Positions 38,851-48,912 of a stretch of DNA of 64,000 nucleotides are shown piece after piece (position 1 is the first letter of the stretch; every line of letters starts with the position of its first letter). The position numbers were made by a program, and so were the translations under genes. Source of the stretch: Methylotenera sp. (GTDB taxonomy: Bacteria > Pseudomonadota > Gammaproteobacteria > Burkholderiales > Methylophilaceae); contig JABFRQ010000006.1 in the NCBI GenBank assembly GCA_013141075.1, positions 1-64,000 of the forward strand. Reading direction: 5' to 3'. The notes beneath the pieces were generated by a model, which had not been told where the DNA came from, made no database searches, and saw nothing but the letters and a program-made list of their open reading frames with translations.

Positions 38851-39900
38851 ATGACTGATGAAGTAATTGCTAGCGCTACTGTACAGTATGATCCATTGGG
38901 GGAAATTTTTATTTCCGCTAGAAATGCCAAAAATCTTACTCAAAAAGATGTGTCGAATAATTTGCGCTTGAGCATTAAGCAAATTAATGCATTAGAAAAT
39001 AATGACTTTGCTAATTTGCCGCAAGCAATGATTACGCGGGGTTTCATCCGTAATTATGCGCGTATGCTTGAGCTAGACGCTGAGCCTTTGTTAGAAAGCT
39101 ACCGTGCGCGCGTGCCAGAAGCTACGCCCAATATACTCACTGTGCAAACATCCACGCGCCAAGTGATGTTGAGAGAGTCTAGTACGCCTTGGTTCAAATA
39201 TATTGCTGCGGTGGTTTTAATATTATTACCTATACTTGCTTGGTTTTTATATACGGATTTTTTTTCGAAACAAGCAAACAAAGCGGCTGAAAATGTAGAT
39301 GCGACTAGCATTGAAAATGCAACTTCTACACCAATGCCATTACCAGAAATCGCCTTGCCTGCAGCCGAGCGTTTGGCTGAATCGATTACGCCCTTAAGCA
39401 CGAATGAAGCGCCAAGTGCAGGCGCTGTGGCGGTCATTCCCGATACTGCGCAAGCCACCAAAAACCAAGCGAATCAAAATTTAGATGCTGCGCAGGCCTT
39501 GGCAGCCGTTGTTTCTCCAGTGGTAAAAGACGCTGCTGTAGATTTTAAAACTTTAAAAGAAAAAGCTGTTAATACAGCCCAAATGCAAGCAGCGCCACCA
39601 GTTGTGCCCGCTGCGACGAGTGCTGTTAATAGTGGCCTAAAAACTGACAAAGCCATTGCGGCAATTAAAAGTGTGAACATGTCGGTTTCTGAAGAAACTT
39701 GGGTGCGTGTGACGGATAAATCTGGTGCAGTAGTTTTTGAGAAAGTGTTGGCTGCTAATAGCACGGATGGTTTTGATGGTTTACCGCCATTCAAATTACA
39801 CATAGGTAATGCGAAAGCTACATCGCTTACATTTTTAGGCCAGCCAGTAGATTTATCACGTGCCACTAAAAACAATGTTGCACGCATTACTTTGGAGTAA
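38851..39900 (+). CDS. rodZ: Cell-shape protein RodZ
   Basis: A 349-residue bitopic protein. Residues 15-85 form a Cro/C1-type helix-turn-helix domain ([20 protein letters not shown]) that binds MreB, residues 115-135 a membrane helix ([18 protein letters not shown]), then an Ala/Pro/Thr-rich periplasmic linker, and about 275-349 the DUF4115 beta domain ([20 protein letters not shown]). It starts 2 nt after pilW. Confidence 0.95.
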   Translation: MTDEVIASATVQYDPLGEIFISARNAKNLTQKDVSNNLRLSIKQINALENNDFANLPQAMITRGFIRNYARMLELDAEPLLESYRARVPEATPNILTVQTSTRQVMLRESSTPWFKYIAAVVLILLPILAWFLYTDFFSKQANKAAENVDATSIENATSTPMPLPEIALPAAERLAESITPLSTNEAPSAGAVAVIPDTAQATKNQANQNLDAAQALAAVVSPVVKDAAVDFKTLKEKAVNTAQMQAAPPVVPAATSAVNSGLKTDKAIAAIKSVNMSVSEETWVRVTDKSGAVVFEKVLAANSTDGFDGLPPFKLHIGNAKATSLTFLGQPVDLSRATKNNVARITLE

Positions 39901-39902
39901 TT

Positions 39903-41204
39903 TTGAGTCTTTCTATTCTTAAGCATCCTCGTAATACCCTGCAAGTAATGATAGCGCATGTGCCTGTGGGTGGCGGTTTAGCTGGCTCACAGCAATCTAG
40001 CGTGGTAGTACAGAGCATGACCAATACAGATACCGCAGACGCACAAGCCACCATTAAACAAGTGTTTGAGTTGTGGCAGGCGGGCTCTGAAGTGGTGCGT
40101 ATTACTGTAAATTCGCCAGAAGCAGCAGCACAAGTGGGCAATATTCGTCGCGGATTAGATGCAATGGGTTGCAACGTGCCATTAGTGGGTGATTTTCATT
40201 ACAACGGCCACAAATTACTTGCGGCGTATCCTGATTGTGCAGAATCTTTAGCCAAATATCGCATTAACCCAGGTAATGTTGGCAAGGGTTCTAAGCGCGA
40301 TGAGCAGTTTGCGGCGATGATAGAGGCCGCGATTCAATATAAAAAATGCGTGCGCATCGGTGTGAATTGGGGTAGTTTAGACCAAGCCAAAATGGCGCGC
40401 ATGATGGATGAAAATGCCAAACTTGCTGAGCCGTTATCATCTGACGAATTGATGCGCGAAGCGCTCATTCAATCTGCCTTAGAAAGCGCGCAGCAAGCCG
40501 TGGATATTGGCTTATCGCCGAACCAAATTATCATTTCTTGCAAGGTCAGTAATGTGCAAGATTTAGTTAAAGTGTATGCTGAGCTTGCCACGCGTAGCGA
40601 CTACCCATTGCACTTAGGTTTAACTGAAGCTGGCATGGGCAGCAAAGGCATTGTGGCCTCTACAGCCGCGCTGGCATTGCTTCTACAGCAAGGTATTGGC
40701 AACACAATACGTGTTTCTTTAACGCCAGAACCCAATGAATCGCGCACTAAAGAAGTGATTGTGGCGCAAGAGATTTTGCAAACGATGGGCATCCGTTCAT
40801 TTACGCCATTAGTCACGGCTTGCCCAGGCTGTGGGCGGACAACATCAACATACTTTCAAGAACTCGCCATGCAAATTCAAAGCTATTTGCGTAACCAAAT
40901 GCCTGTTTGGCGCAAAGATTACCCTGGCGTTGAAAATATGAGCGTGGCAGTGATGGGTTGTGTGGTCAATGGCCCAGGTGAATCAAAGTTGGCCAATATT
41001 GGCATCAGCTTGCCTGGCACAGGTGAAACGCCAGTTGCACCTGTGTTTGTTGACGGCGAAAAAACCGTTACCCTCAAAGGCGACAATATTGCACAGGAGT
41101 TTCAGGCGATTGTTGAGGCGTATGTGCAAAAAAATTACGTGCTAGGTGGAAAATTGCATGCTGTTTCAGCCGCCCCTAAAGTGATTCCAATTCAATCGAT
41201 TTAA
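39903..41204 (+). CDS. ispG: 4-hydroxy-3-methylbut-2-enyl diphosphate synthase IspG
   Basis: A 433-residue Fe-S enzyme of the MEP isoprenoid pathway. Cluster cysteines are in [10 protein letters not shown] and [11 protein letters not shown], and the N-terminal [15 protein letters not shown] is diagnostic. The start is a TTG 6 nt after GGAG and right after the rodZ stop; no ATG upstream fits. Confidence 0.97.
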   Translation: MSLSILKHPRNTLQVMIAHVPVGGGLAGSQQSSVVVQSMTNTDTADAQATIKQVFELWQAGSEVVRITVNSPEAAAQVGNIRRGLDAMGCNVPLVGDFHYNGHKLLAAYPDCAESLAKYRINPGNVGKGSKRDEQFAAMIEAAIQYKKCVRIGVNWGSLDQAKMARMMDENAKLAEPLSSDELMREALIQSALESAQQAVDIGLSPNQIIISCKVSNVQDLVKVYAELATRSDYPLHLGLTEAGMGSKGIVASTAALALLLQQGIGNTIRVSLTPEPNESRTKEVIVAQEILQTMGIRSFTPLVTACPGCGRTTSTYFQELAMQIQSYLRNQMPVWRKDYPGVENMSVAVMGCVVNGPGESKLANIGISLPGTGETPVAPVFVDGEKTVTLKGDNIAQEFQAIVEAYVQKNYVLGGKLHAVSAAPKVIPIQSI

Positions 41205-41243
41205 CATGATTTATCTTAATAAAAATAGCACACATTCATTGCT

Positions 41244-41282
41244 ATGCCCTGCAAACCGCATGGATGCTTGCTCTCAGAGCAT
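41244..41282 (+). repeat. REP-like repeat copy 4
   Basis: The ends ATGCCCTG and CAGAGCAT are inverted, and the core is ACCGCATGGATGCTTGC. It is followed by TTTTTTTCTCG, so it may act as a terminator between ispG and hisS; the der-distal copy is followed by a similar T-rich run. Confidence 0.75.
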
Positions 41283-41336
41283 TATTTTTTTCTCGTAGTT
41301 AATAACAACACAATTTAAACAATTAAAATTATAAAA

Positions 41337-42614
41337 ATGGCAGATAAATTTCAAAGTATTAAAGGCTTTTACGACATTTTGCCTGAAGCCACACCGCTGT
41401 GGTTTAAGTTAGAAGATACTGCACGCCGCGTGTTAGCGCAATATGGCTATCAAAATATTCGGATGCCGTTGGTTGAACCAACTGATTTATTTGTGCGTTC
41501 TGTTGGTGAGCATACAGATATTGTTGAAAAAGAAATGTACGCTTGGGAAGATGCGCTCAATGGCGATAAACTTACTTTGCGCCCAGAAGGCACGGCAGGT
41601 TGCGTACGTGCGGTGATTGAAAGTAATCTTACTTATAATGGCTCAGTGCGGCTGTGGTATAGCGGTGCGATGTTTCGGCACGAAAACGTACAAAAAGGCC
41701 GTCAGCGGCAGTTTCACCAAATTGGTGTAGAAGCATTTGGATTTAGTGCGCCTGAAGTGGATGCTGAGCAAATTGTAATGCTGGCGCGGTTGTGGCGCGA
41801 GCTAGGCATTGTTGACGTGCAATTGCAAATTAACAGCATTGGCGATGCACATGAGCGTGCGGAATATCGACAAGTACTGATTCAATATTTTGAGCAACAT
41901 GCGGATTTACTCGATGAAGATGCCAAACGCCGTCTGCATACGAATCCACTACGAATTTTAGATACTAAAAATCCACGCATGCAAGCGATGTGTGAAGCCG
42001 CACCTAAGTTGATTGACAGTTTAGGTGAGGAAACGCGTACGCACTTTGATAGTCTATGTAAGTTATTAGATGCGGCAGGCGTGGCGTATTTAATCAATGC
42101 GCGATTGGTGCGTGGTTTGGATTATTATAATCGTACTGTATTTGAATGGGTAACGACTAAATTAGGCGCGCAAGGTACCATTGCGGGCGGTGGTCGTTAT
42201 GATGGTTTGGTTGAACGTTTAGGTGGCGATGCAACGCCTGCGTGTGGCTTTGGCATTGGCTTAGAGCGGGTATTTTTGTTGATGCAAGAATATGGTATTA
42301 CTGCAAATGTAGCGCCCGATGTGTATTTAGTGAATGTGGGTGAACAAGCACAACAAGCAGCGTTTAGCATTGCAGAGCAGCTTCGCAATGCCAATATTCA
42401 AGTGGTTTTGCACGCAGGTGGCGGCAGTTTTAAATCGCAAATGAAAAAAGCAGATAGAAGCGGTGCACGTTTTTCATTGATTTTGGGTGATGATGAAGTG
42501 GCGAATAACGTAGTCACTTTAAAACCGATGTTAGGCGCTGGCGCGCAGCAGCAATGTGGAATAGAAGCTGCGATTGCAAATATAACTACAAGCATAACTA
42601 ATAGTAAAAGTTAA
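41337..42614 (+). CDS. hisS: Histidyl-tRNA synthetase
   Basis: A 425-residue class II aminoacyl-tRNA synthetase. Motif 2 is in AMFRHENVQKGRQRQFHQIG, the histidine-specific motifs are LVRGLDYYNRTVFEW and AAGGRYDGL-like IAGGGRYDGLVERLGG, and motif 3 is in GFGIGLERVFLL. The C-terminal 90 residues form the anticodon-binding domain. Confidence 0.98.
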   Translation: MADKFQSIKGFYDILPEATPLWFKLEDTARRVLAQYGYQNIRMPLVEPTDLFVRSVGEHTDIVEKEMYAWEDALNGDKLTLRPEGTAGCVRAVIESNLTYNGSVRLWYSGAMFRHENVQKGRQRQFHQIGVEAFGFSAPEVDAEQIVMLARLWRELGIVDVQLQINSIGDAHERAEYRQVLIQYFEQHADLLDEDAKRRLHTNPLRILDTKNPRMQAMCEAAPKLIDSLGEETRTHFDSLCKLLDAAGVAYLINARLVRGLDYYNRTVFEWVTTKLGAQGTIAGGGRYDGLVERLGGDATPACGFGIGLERVFLLMQEYGITANVAPDVYLVNVGEQAQQAAFSIAEQLRNANIQVVLHAGGGSFKSQMKKADRSGARFSLILGDDEVANNVVTLKPMLGAGAQQQCGIEAAIANITTSITNSKS

Positions 42615-42626
42615 GGAAAATTCACC

Positions 42627-43379
42627 ATGAACGAACAAAATAATTTATTTAAGGGCTTAGCCGCGCTAGGTATTTTGTTAGCGATTGGTATGTCAGCTTC
42701 TGCTTTTATATTAGGTGTGCAGGGCAAGCGTGCGATGTCTGGTCAGCAGACAATTACCGTAAAAGGCTTAGCAGAAAAGCCGATTAAGGCGGATTCTGCT
42801 GAGTGGGTATTAACGATTGGTGTTGCGCAACCCACGCAAGCGGACGCATTAGAAACACTCGCAATTGAACGCAAAGTAGTAGAAGAATTTTTGCTAAAAC
42901 AAGGTTTGGCGGCAACTACGTGGAGCGCCGATGTTGAAACGCTGAGCCCACATTACGAAGAGATATTTGTAAAAGACCAGCCACGCCAAGTGCAAAATGG
43001 TTTTGATGCCTATCAAAGTATACGCGTGGCGACAAAAGAGTTAAATAAAATTACTAGCGCAAACAAGGCGTTGCTGCAATTGCGGTCAGAAAATCACCCA
43101 GTGAGCGCTTCAGCTCCTTCATACTTGGTGAGTGATTTAGAAAATATAAAAATGTCTTTAATTGCAGATGCAACTAAAAATGCGCGTAGTCGCGCCACTG
43201 AATTTGTGAAGCAAGATGGCGTTAAAGTAGGTGTAATGAAATCAGCGAGCCAAGGCGCATTTTACATATTGCCCGTGGGCGGTGATGCAGGCGATGATAG
43301 CTATGGCGGTGTTTATGATAAATCGACCATTGCAAAAACTGCCCGTGTTGTTGTGACCATTGTTTACAATATTGAATAG
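42627..43379 (+). CDS. SIMPL-domain (DUF541) protein
   Basis: A 250-residue protein with an N-terminal signal anchor (residues 8-30, ALGILLAIGMSASAFILGV) and a SIMPL/DUF541 domain (QTITVKGLAEKPIKADSAEW near residue 45). Homologues are periplasmic or outer-membrane-associated, some linked to oxidative stress; the molecular role is not known. It lies between hisS and yfgM, where the conserved block usually has no gene. Confidence 0.88.
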   Translation: MNEQNNLFKGLAALGILLAIGMSASAFILGVQGKRAMSGQQTITVKGLAEKPIKADSAEWVLTIGVAQPTQADALETLAIERKVVEEFLLKQGLAATTWSADVETLSPHYEEIFVKDQPRQVQNGFDAYQSIRVATKELNKITSANKALLQLRSENHPVSASAPSYLVSDLENIKMSLIADATKNARSRATEFVKQDGVKVGVMKSASQGAFYILPVGGDAGDDSYGGVYDKSTIAKTARVVVTIVYNIE

Positions 43380-43383
43380 CTAG

Positions 43384-44247
43384 ATGACTGATCACGCCAC
43401 GCCTTTATTGCAGCTTTCGCATGTGAGCATTTCGCCCAAAAAAGCGCTAACGCGTTTATTGGTAAATGATGTGAGCTTTAGCATTGAGGCGGGCAAAACC
43501 ACTTGTGTGGTGGGTGAATCTGGCAGTGGAAAAAGTTTAACTGCGCTTTCGGTAATGGGCTTGTTGTCTAAACAACTGCAACTTAATAGCGGAGAAGTAT
43601 TGTTTAATGACGGCAAAGTTGGCGTGCAAGATTTAACTAAGCTAGATATTGCAAGTTTACAAAAAATACGCGGCGCTAAAATTGCCATGATTTTTCAAGA
43701 ACCTATGACTTCGCTGAACCCTGTACTAACGGTAGGTTATCAAATTGGTGAAAGCCTGACGGCGCATTTAGGCCTTAAAAATACAAATTTAAAAGCTAAA
43801 GTCGCTAGTTTGTTAGCGTTGGTCGGCATTCCTCCAAGCCGCGCCAATAGTTACCCTGATGAGCTTTCTGGTGGCCAGCGACAGCGCGTGATGATTGCCA
43901 TGAGCATTGCTTGTGAGCCATTATTGCTCATTGCTGATGAGCCAACTACTGCGTTGGATGTGACGGTGCAGGCGCAAATACTCAAGCTTTTAGATGACTT
44001 AAAAACGCGCATGAATATGGGCATGTTATTTATTACTCATGATTTTGGCGTAGTGGCAGATATTGCAGATAATGTAGTGGTGATGTTTCGCGGTGAGATT
44101 GTAGAATCTGGCACCAAAGATGAAGTGCTTGGTAACCCGCAACACCCTTATACTAAAGCCTTGCTAGCGTGTGTGCCAGATGCAGAGGGTAAAAAACCGC
44201 TGAAGCCGATTGATTATGCTTGGTTGAATGATGAGGTTGCAGCGTGA
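43384..44247 (+). CDS. Peptide-type ABC transporter ATPase (OppD/DppD-like)
   Basis: A 287-residue ATPase. Walker A is GESGSGKS, the signature [15 protein letters not shown], Walker [15 protein letters not shown], and the H-loop ITHDFG. The C-terminal [13 protein letters not shown] is typical of oligopeptide/dipeptide transporters. No permease or binding protein is encoded nearby, so the partners must be elsewhere. The stop overlaps the next gene by 4 nt. Confidence 0.93.
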   Translation: MTDHATPLLQLSHVSISPKKALTRLLVNDVSFSIEAGKTTCVVGESGSGKSLTALSVMGLLSKQLQLNSGEVLFNDGKVGVQDLTKLDIASLQKIRGAKIAMIFQEPMTSLNPVLTVGYQIGESLTAHLGLKNTNLKAKVASLLALVGIPPSRANSYPDELSGGQRQRVMIAMSIACEPLLLIADEPTTALDVTVQAQILKLLDDLKTRMNMGMLFITHDFGVVADIADNVVVMFRGEIVESGTKDEVLGNPQHPYTKALLACVPDAEGKKPLKPIDYAWLNDEVAA

Positions 44248-45053
44248 GCAGTGTTATTCTGCAAGCCAATCATTTGGTTAAAACTTACACGCAGCGTAGC
44301 GGAAAATTTGGCTTTGGCACGACCTTAGTTAAGGCTTTAGATGACGTTAGCATCAGTTTAAGCCAAGGTAAAACGTTGGCGGTAGTAGGGGAATCTGGCA
44401 GTGGTAAATCCACGTTGGCACGTTGTCTGTTACAATTGCAACCCTTGGATAGCGGCGAAGTACTTTTTGCGGGTCAAGACCTCGCAAAATTGGATGGCGC
44501 AGCACTAAGGGCTGTGCGAAAAAACTTGCAAATGGTGTTTCAAGACCCATTTGCATCGCTGAATCCACGCATGAAAGTGGGCGAAATTGTAGGTGAAGGT
44601 TTGTTGATTCATCAGCTAGGCAGCGCGGCTGAGCAGCAGAAAAAAGTAATCGCCATGCTTAAACGTGTTGGCTTAACTGAAGCAGATATGCAAAAATATC
44701 CGCATGAATTTTCTGGCGGGCAAAGACAGCGCGTAGGCATTGCGCGTGCTTTGGTGTTGCAGCCTAAAGTGGTGGTGTGTGATGAGCCAGTTTCTGCGCT
44801 TGATGTGTCGATTCAAGCGCAAATTTTGTTGTTACTCAAAGAGTTGCAAGCGGAAATGGCGTTAAGTTATGTGTTTATTAGCCATGATTTACGCGTGGTG
44901 CGCCACATTGCCGATGATATTGTGGTGATGCATCAAGGCAAAGTGGTTGAGCAGGGTGGTGTGGTGAATATTTATAACGCGCCGCAACATGAATATACGC
45001 GCAATTTATTGGCGGCTATTCCTGGTAAAAAAGCAGTGAATGCAAGGCATTGA
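44244..45053 (+). CDS. Peptide-type ABC transporter ATPase (OppF/DppF-like)
   Basis: A 269-residue ATPase starting at a GTG that overlaps the previous stop. Walker [10 protein letters not shown], signature [15 protein letters not shown], Walker B VVVCDEPVSALDV, and C-terminal HEYTRNLLAAIPG. With the OppD-like gene it forms the nucleotide-binding pair of a peptide importer. The two together also resemble the halves of the fused YejF ATPase. Confidence 0.93.
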   Translation: MSSVILQANHLVKTYTQRSGKFGFGTTLVKALDDVSISLSQGKTLAVVGESGSGKSTLARCLLQLQPLDSGEVLFAGQDLAKLDGAALRAVRKNLQMVFQDPFASLNPRMKVGEIVGEGLLIHQLGSAAEQQKKVIAMLKRVGLTEADMQKYPHEFSGGQRQRVGIARALVLQPKVVVCDEPVSALDVSIQAQILLLLKELQAEMALSYVFISHDLRVVRHIADDIVVMHQGKVVEQGGVVNIYNAPQHEYTRNLLAAIPGKKAVNARH

Positions 45054-45092
45054 AATAGTATATTTTAAGATTAGAACATTAGGAAAAAAGCA

Positions 45093-45716
45093 ATGGCATA
45101 CGATTTAGAAGAGCAGGAACAACTAGACGAATTTAAAGCTTGGTGGAAGCAAAATGGCAAAATGGTAAGCACCTTGCTGATTAGCTTATTAGTGGCATAT
45201 GTTGCCTACCAAGGTTGGCATTATTATCAAAATAAACAAGCCGTTGAAGCTTCAACGCAGTATCAAGAATTGACAGTCACTGACGAAAAAGACTTAAAAA
45301 CTATTCAAGCAAAATCAGCAGCTTTGATGGAAAAATATAGCGGCACTCCTTATGCGGGTCGTGCAGCCTTGTTTGCAGCAAAAGCTAACTACCAAGCTAG
45401 CGATGCTAAAAGTGCAAAAGCACAACTAGAATGGGCGGCTAAAAATGCTAAAGAAACTTCAGTAAGTGCGCTTGCAAACTTGCAGTTAGCCAACATTTTG
45501 ACAGAAGAAAAAGACTTTGATGGTGCGCTAAAATTACTCAATGCACCGCATGATGCAGGGTTTGACGGCTTGTTTGCGGACCTTAAAGGTGATGTGTTAG
45601 TCAGCCTTGGTAAAAATGCTGAAGCTAAAGCCGCGTATGAGCTTGCATTAGCTAAGTTAGAGCCACAAGGTAGATTCCGCGCGCTTACACAGCAAAAACT
45701 TGAAGCGCTGGGTTAA
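45093..45716 (+). CDS. yfgM: YfgM-like membrane-anchored TPR protein
   Basis: A 207-residue inner-membrane protein: a cytoplasmic start (DLEEQEQLDEFKAWWKQNGK), one helix near residues 27-45, and a periplasmic TPR-like domain. YfgM of E. coli is an ancillary partner of the SecYEG translocon with PpiD. Its place between hisS and bamB is conserved. Confidence 0.9.
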   Translation: MAYDLEEQEQLDEFKAWWKQNGKMVSTLLISLLVAYVAYQGWHYYQNKQAVEASTQYQELTVTDEKDLKTIQAKSAALMEKYSGTPYAGRAALFAAKANYQASDAKSAKAQLEWAAKNAKETSVSALANLQLANILTEEKDFDGALKLLNAPHDAGFDGLFADLKGDVLVSLGKNAEAKAAYELALAKLEPQGRFRALTQQKLEALG

Positions 45717-45768
45717 TAAAAAAGGGCTTGATTTAAAATCTGGCCTCAAACCAATAAACTGGAGCATC

Positions 45769-46962
45769 GTGTTGTTCTTACATCAAACTAAAAAAGTAGC
45801 GTTTAACTTACTCGCAATTGTTGGCTTGTTATCGCTCAGTGCTTGTAGCGTTATCGGCGATTTAAAAACCGATATATCCGACAAGATGTTCGGCCGAGAG
45901 GCAGCGGATGCTCCCGAAGCGTTGACTGAAATCAAAGAAACTTCTGTCAGCAAAGTTTTGTGGCAAGCTAAGGTTGGTGCTGCAGGTGATTACGAGTTTT
46001 CGCCAGCGGTTGAAGCAGGTTATGCTTACGCAGCCAGTGCTAATGGTGAAGTTGTAAAAATTGATGCAGCTAATGGTAAGCAAGAGTGGCGCGTGAATGC
46101 AGGTGAAAAAATATCTGGTGGCGTGGGTGTTGGCGGTAGTTTGGTCATGGTTGGCACCTCTAAAGGCCTTGTTTATGCTTACGATACTGCGGGTAAATTA
46201 CAGTGGAAATCTAAGTTAAGTAGTGAAATTTTAAGCGCACCAAAATATTTTGATGGTGTGGTCATTGTGCGTACAGGCGATAGCCATATTTATGGTATTA
46301 ACGCCAATGATGGCAGCCGTAAATGGGTGTATGACCGTACAAGCCCTGCGCTTACCTTGCGCAGCAGCGCTGGCTTGGTGGTTGATGGTGGCGCGGTGTA
46401 CGCAGGTTTTGGCGGCGGAAAGTTGATTGCGATACGTGCAGATAATGGCAAAATGTTGTGGGAAGCTTCTGTTGCACAACCTAAAGGCGTGACTGAAATA
46501 GAGCGCATTGCTGACATTACTAGCTTGCCTGTGGTTGACGGGCCGTTAATTTATGCAGTTGCCTATCAAGGCAGAATTGCCGCGGTTGATCGTGTATCTG
46601 GCCGTGTGGTGTGGAATCGTGACATTTCAAGTTTATCTGGTTTGAGTGTAGAAGATGGGCGTATTTTCGTATCGCATAGCTTAGGCTCAGTGTACGCGCT
46701 TGATTACACAACAGGCAAAACTTTTTGGCGCCAAGCCGCGTTTAAAAACCGCCAATTAACCGTGCCAGTGCCTATGGGAAACTTAACCGCAGTGGGTGAT
46801 TTAGAAGGCTATGTACACTTTTTAAGCCGAGATGACGGTGCGCAAGCATCAAGAATTAAAACCAATAACAGCCCGATAATGCCGCAAATGGCTTTAATAA
46901 ATAGCACCACTGTATTAGCGCAAACACGCGATGGTGGCGTTTATGCAGTGCAAGTAAAATAA
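45769..46962 (+). CDS. bamB: Outer-membrane assembly lipoprotein BamB
   Basis: A 397-residue beta-propeller lipoprotein of the BAM complex, which inserts beta-barrel proteins into the outer membrane. The GTG at 45769 is preferred: GGAG lies 5 nt upstream, and the signal peptide then runs to the lipobox LLSLSAC normally. A longer frame from 45700 overlaps yfgM. PQQ-like blade repeats (for example YAYDTAGKLQWKSKL, VYALDYTTGKTFWRQAA) cover the protein. Confidence 0.96.
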   Translation: MLFLHQTKKVAFNLLAIVGLLSLSACSVIGDLKTDISDKMFGREAADAPEALTEIKETSVSKVLWQAKVGAAGDYEFSPAVEAGYAYAASANGEVVKIDAANGKQEWRVNAGEKISGGVGVGGSLVMVGTSKGLVYAYDTAGKLQWKSKLSSEILSAPKYFDGVVIVRTGDSHIYGINANDGSRKWVYDRTSPALTLRSSAGLVVDGGAVYAGFGGGKLIAIRADNGKMLWEASVAQPKGVTEIERIADITSLPVVDGPLIYAVAYQGRIAAVDRVSGRVVWNRDISSLSGLSVEDGRIFVSHSLGSVYALDYTTGKTFWRQAAFKNRQLTVPVPMGNLTAVGDLEGYVHFLSRDDGAQASRIKTNNSPIMPQMALINSTTVLAQTRDGGVYAVQVK

Positions 46963-47064
46963 CTGCTTTTACATTCAACTTAATTAGCAGGTAAATTTAG
47001 AGAATATTTAGCGCCAGCGTTAAACCAAGAGCAATTATGCTCAAGCATCATTTAGAAGAATCAC

Positions 47065-48519
47065 ATGTTACCTACCCTTGTTTTGGTTGGTCGACCTAAC
47101 GTCGGCAAATCTACCTTATTTAATCGGCTTACCAAAAGTCGTGATGCACTTGTGGCTGACCTGCCAGGCCTCACGCGCGACCGTCACTACGGCCGCGGTA
47201 TAGGCGCTAGCCAGCCATATTTGGTGGTGGATACTGGTGGTTTTGAGCCAAATACTGATAGCGGTATTTTAAAAGCCATGGCCGTACAAACGCTGTTGGC
47301 GATTGATGAAGCAGATGTGATTATTTTCATCGTCGATGGCCGCCAGGGCGCAACGCCACAAGACATGGAAATCGCTAATCGTTTGCGCAGATGTAAATGC
47401 CCAGTACTGCTTGCGGTGAATAAAACCGAGGGCATGAATAAAGCTGTTGTGAGCGCAGAGTTTCATGAATTAGGTTTGGGTGACCCACTCTCTATTTCAT
47501 CTGCGCATGGTGAAGGCGTGAAAGACATTATTGATTTAGCGCTCGAGAGCTTTCATGTGGTTGAAGAAGAGCCAGAGCTAGACCAAACAGGTGAGCGCGT
47601 ACCAAAAGTGGCCATTGTAGGCCGCCCGAATGTGGGGAAATCAACGCTGGTGAACGCTTTGCTTGGTGAAGAGCGCGTGATTGCGTTTGACGAACCAGGC
47701 ACTACGCGCGACTCAATTAGTATTGATTTAGAAAAAAATGGCAAGCATTACACGCTCATTGACACTGCTGGTGTACGCAAACGCGGCCGTGTGTTAGAGG
47801 CGATTGAAAAATTCTCGGTCATTAAAACTATACAATCCATTGAAGAAGCCAATGTGGTGATTTTGGTGGTAGACGCCCAAGAAGGCATTACGGAGCAAGA
47901 TGCCCACGTAGCCGCTTATATATTGGAAGCAGGGCGCGCATTAGTGGTGGCTATTAACAAGTGGGATGGCCTAAAAGAAGAAGAGCGCGATTGGGTAAAG
48001 CGCGAAATCGACCGTAAATTGATGTTTTTAGATTTTGCTGAGTTTCATTATATTTCAGCTTTACGCAAAAAAGGCCTGCCAGAATTATTTAAATCAGTAG
48101 ATGTCGCTTTTAAAGCGGCGTTTGCCAAACTTTCTACACCACAACTCACACGCGTACTTATTGATGCACAGCAACAGCACCAACCACCTATCAGTAAAGG
48201 TATACGTCCAAAATTGCGCTATGCTCACCAAGGAGGCAGTAACCCGCCAATTGTGGTGATTCACGGCAACCATGTGGATGGTGTAAAAGATGCCTATACG
48301 CGCTTTTTAGAAAAAACTTTCCGTCGAACTTTTCAGCTTTCTGGTACGCCACTACGCGTGCAATACAAACAAGGTAGCAATCCATTTGCCGAAGATGAAG
48401 ATAAACGCAAACCAGGTGAAGGTATTGTGAGCATGCGCCGCCGTAAAACAGCGCATCGCGCTGAATTAAAAGCCAAGAAAGTGGTAGAAGATCAAGATAG
48501 AAGCGCAAAAAAACGCTAA
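47065..48519 (+). CDS. der: Ribosome assembly GTPase Der (EngA)
   Basis: A 484-residue GTPase with two tandem G domains, each with a [10 protein letters not shown]-loop (near residues 8 and 187), and a C-terminal KH-like domain. It acts in 50S subunit maturation. The C-terminus is a basic tail ([15 protein letters not shown]). Last gene of the ndk-der block. Confidence 0.98.
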   Translation: MLPTLVLVGRPNVGKSTLFNRLTKSRDALVADLPGLTRDRHYGRGIGASQPYLVVDTGGFEPNTDSGILKAMAVQTLLAIDEADVIIFIVDGRQGATPQDMEIANRLRRCKCPVLLAVNKTEGMNKAVVSAEFHELGLGDPLSISSAHGEGVKDIIDLALESFHVVEEEPELDQTGERVPKVAIVGRPNVGKSTLVNALLGEERVIAFDEPGTTRDSISIDLEKNGKHYTLIDTAGVRKRGRVLEAIEKFSVIKTIQSIEEANVVILVVDAQEGITEQDAHVAAYILEAGRALVVAINKWDGLKEEERDWVKREIDRKLMFLDFAEFHYISALRKKGLPELFKSVDVAFKAAFAKLSTPQLTRVLIDAQQQHQPPISKGIRPKLRYAHQGGSNPPIVVIHGNHVDGVKDAYTRFLEKTFRRTFQLSGTPLRVQYKQGSNPFAEDEDKRKPGEGIVSMRRRKTAHRAELKAKKVVEDQDRSAKKR

Positions 48520-48579
48520 TTACAAGCAAGCTAGTTTTAGGCTGCTATTTATTTAAGTGCATTTTTTGTGCTAGGTTCT

Positions 48580-48628
48580 AAGTAATGCCCTGAGAGCCGC
48601 TCTGTGAGCGGCTCTCAGGGCATTACTT
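48580..48628. terminator. Perfect 23-bp inverted repeat after der (REP-like copy 5)
   Basis: Arms 48580-48602 and 48606-48628 are exact complements around the loop TGT. The stem core is ATGCCCTGAGAGCCGCTC. The T-rich run after it makes it a strong terminator candidate for der; the ends match the REP-like family. Confidence 0.9.
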
Positions 48629-48912
48629 TTTTCTCGACAATTATGGGTAGTTTTATGCCCATTACAATCAGCATATTTCATTATTTTGGACATACTGCTG
48701 ACCAGCTGACGAAAACTTAACACACATGACCACAACAGCCACTTAATGTTCTAAAAATCTGTAGTATATTTTGCAGTGTGTAAATTATTGTTAAGCAATT
48801 TTATGAAAAAATACTTATTTAAATCAAATTGTTATAAATTTATTGATAAGATATTTCAATTATTATCAATAAAATATAATAATTAGGCACGAATCCTGCT
48901 TTTCATATCATT
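48629..48912. other. AT-rich leader region of the diguanylate cyclase gene
   Basis: With the terminator this is part of a 393-nt gap. No open frame or RNA gene was recognised. The last 130 nt are very AT-rich and should carry the promoter, but no hexamer pair with proper spacing stands out. Confidence 0.4.

Noticed and set aside
45700..45768. Longer BamB N-terminus starting inside yfgM
   Set aside because: It would put 23 polar residues before the lipoprotein signal; the GTG at 45769 has a GGAG site.
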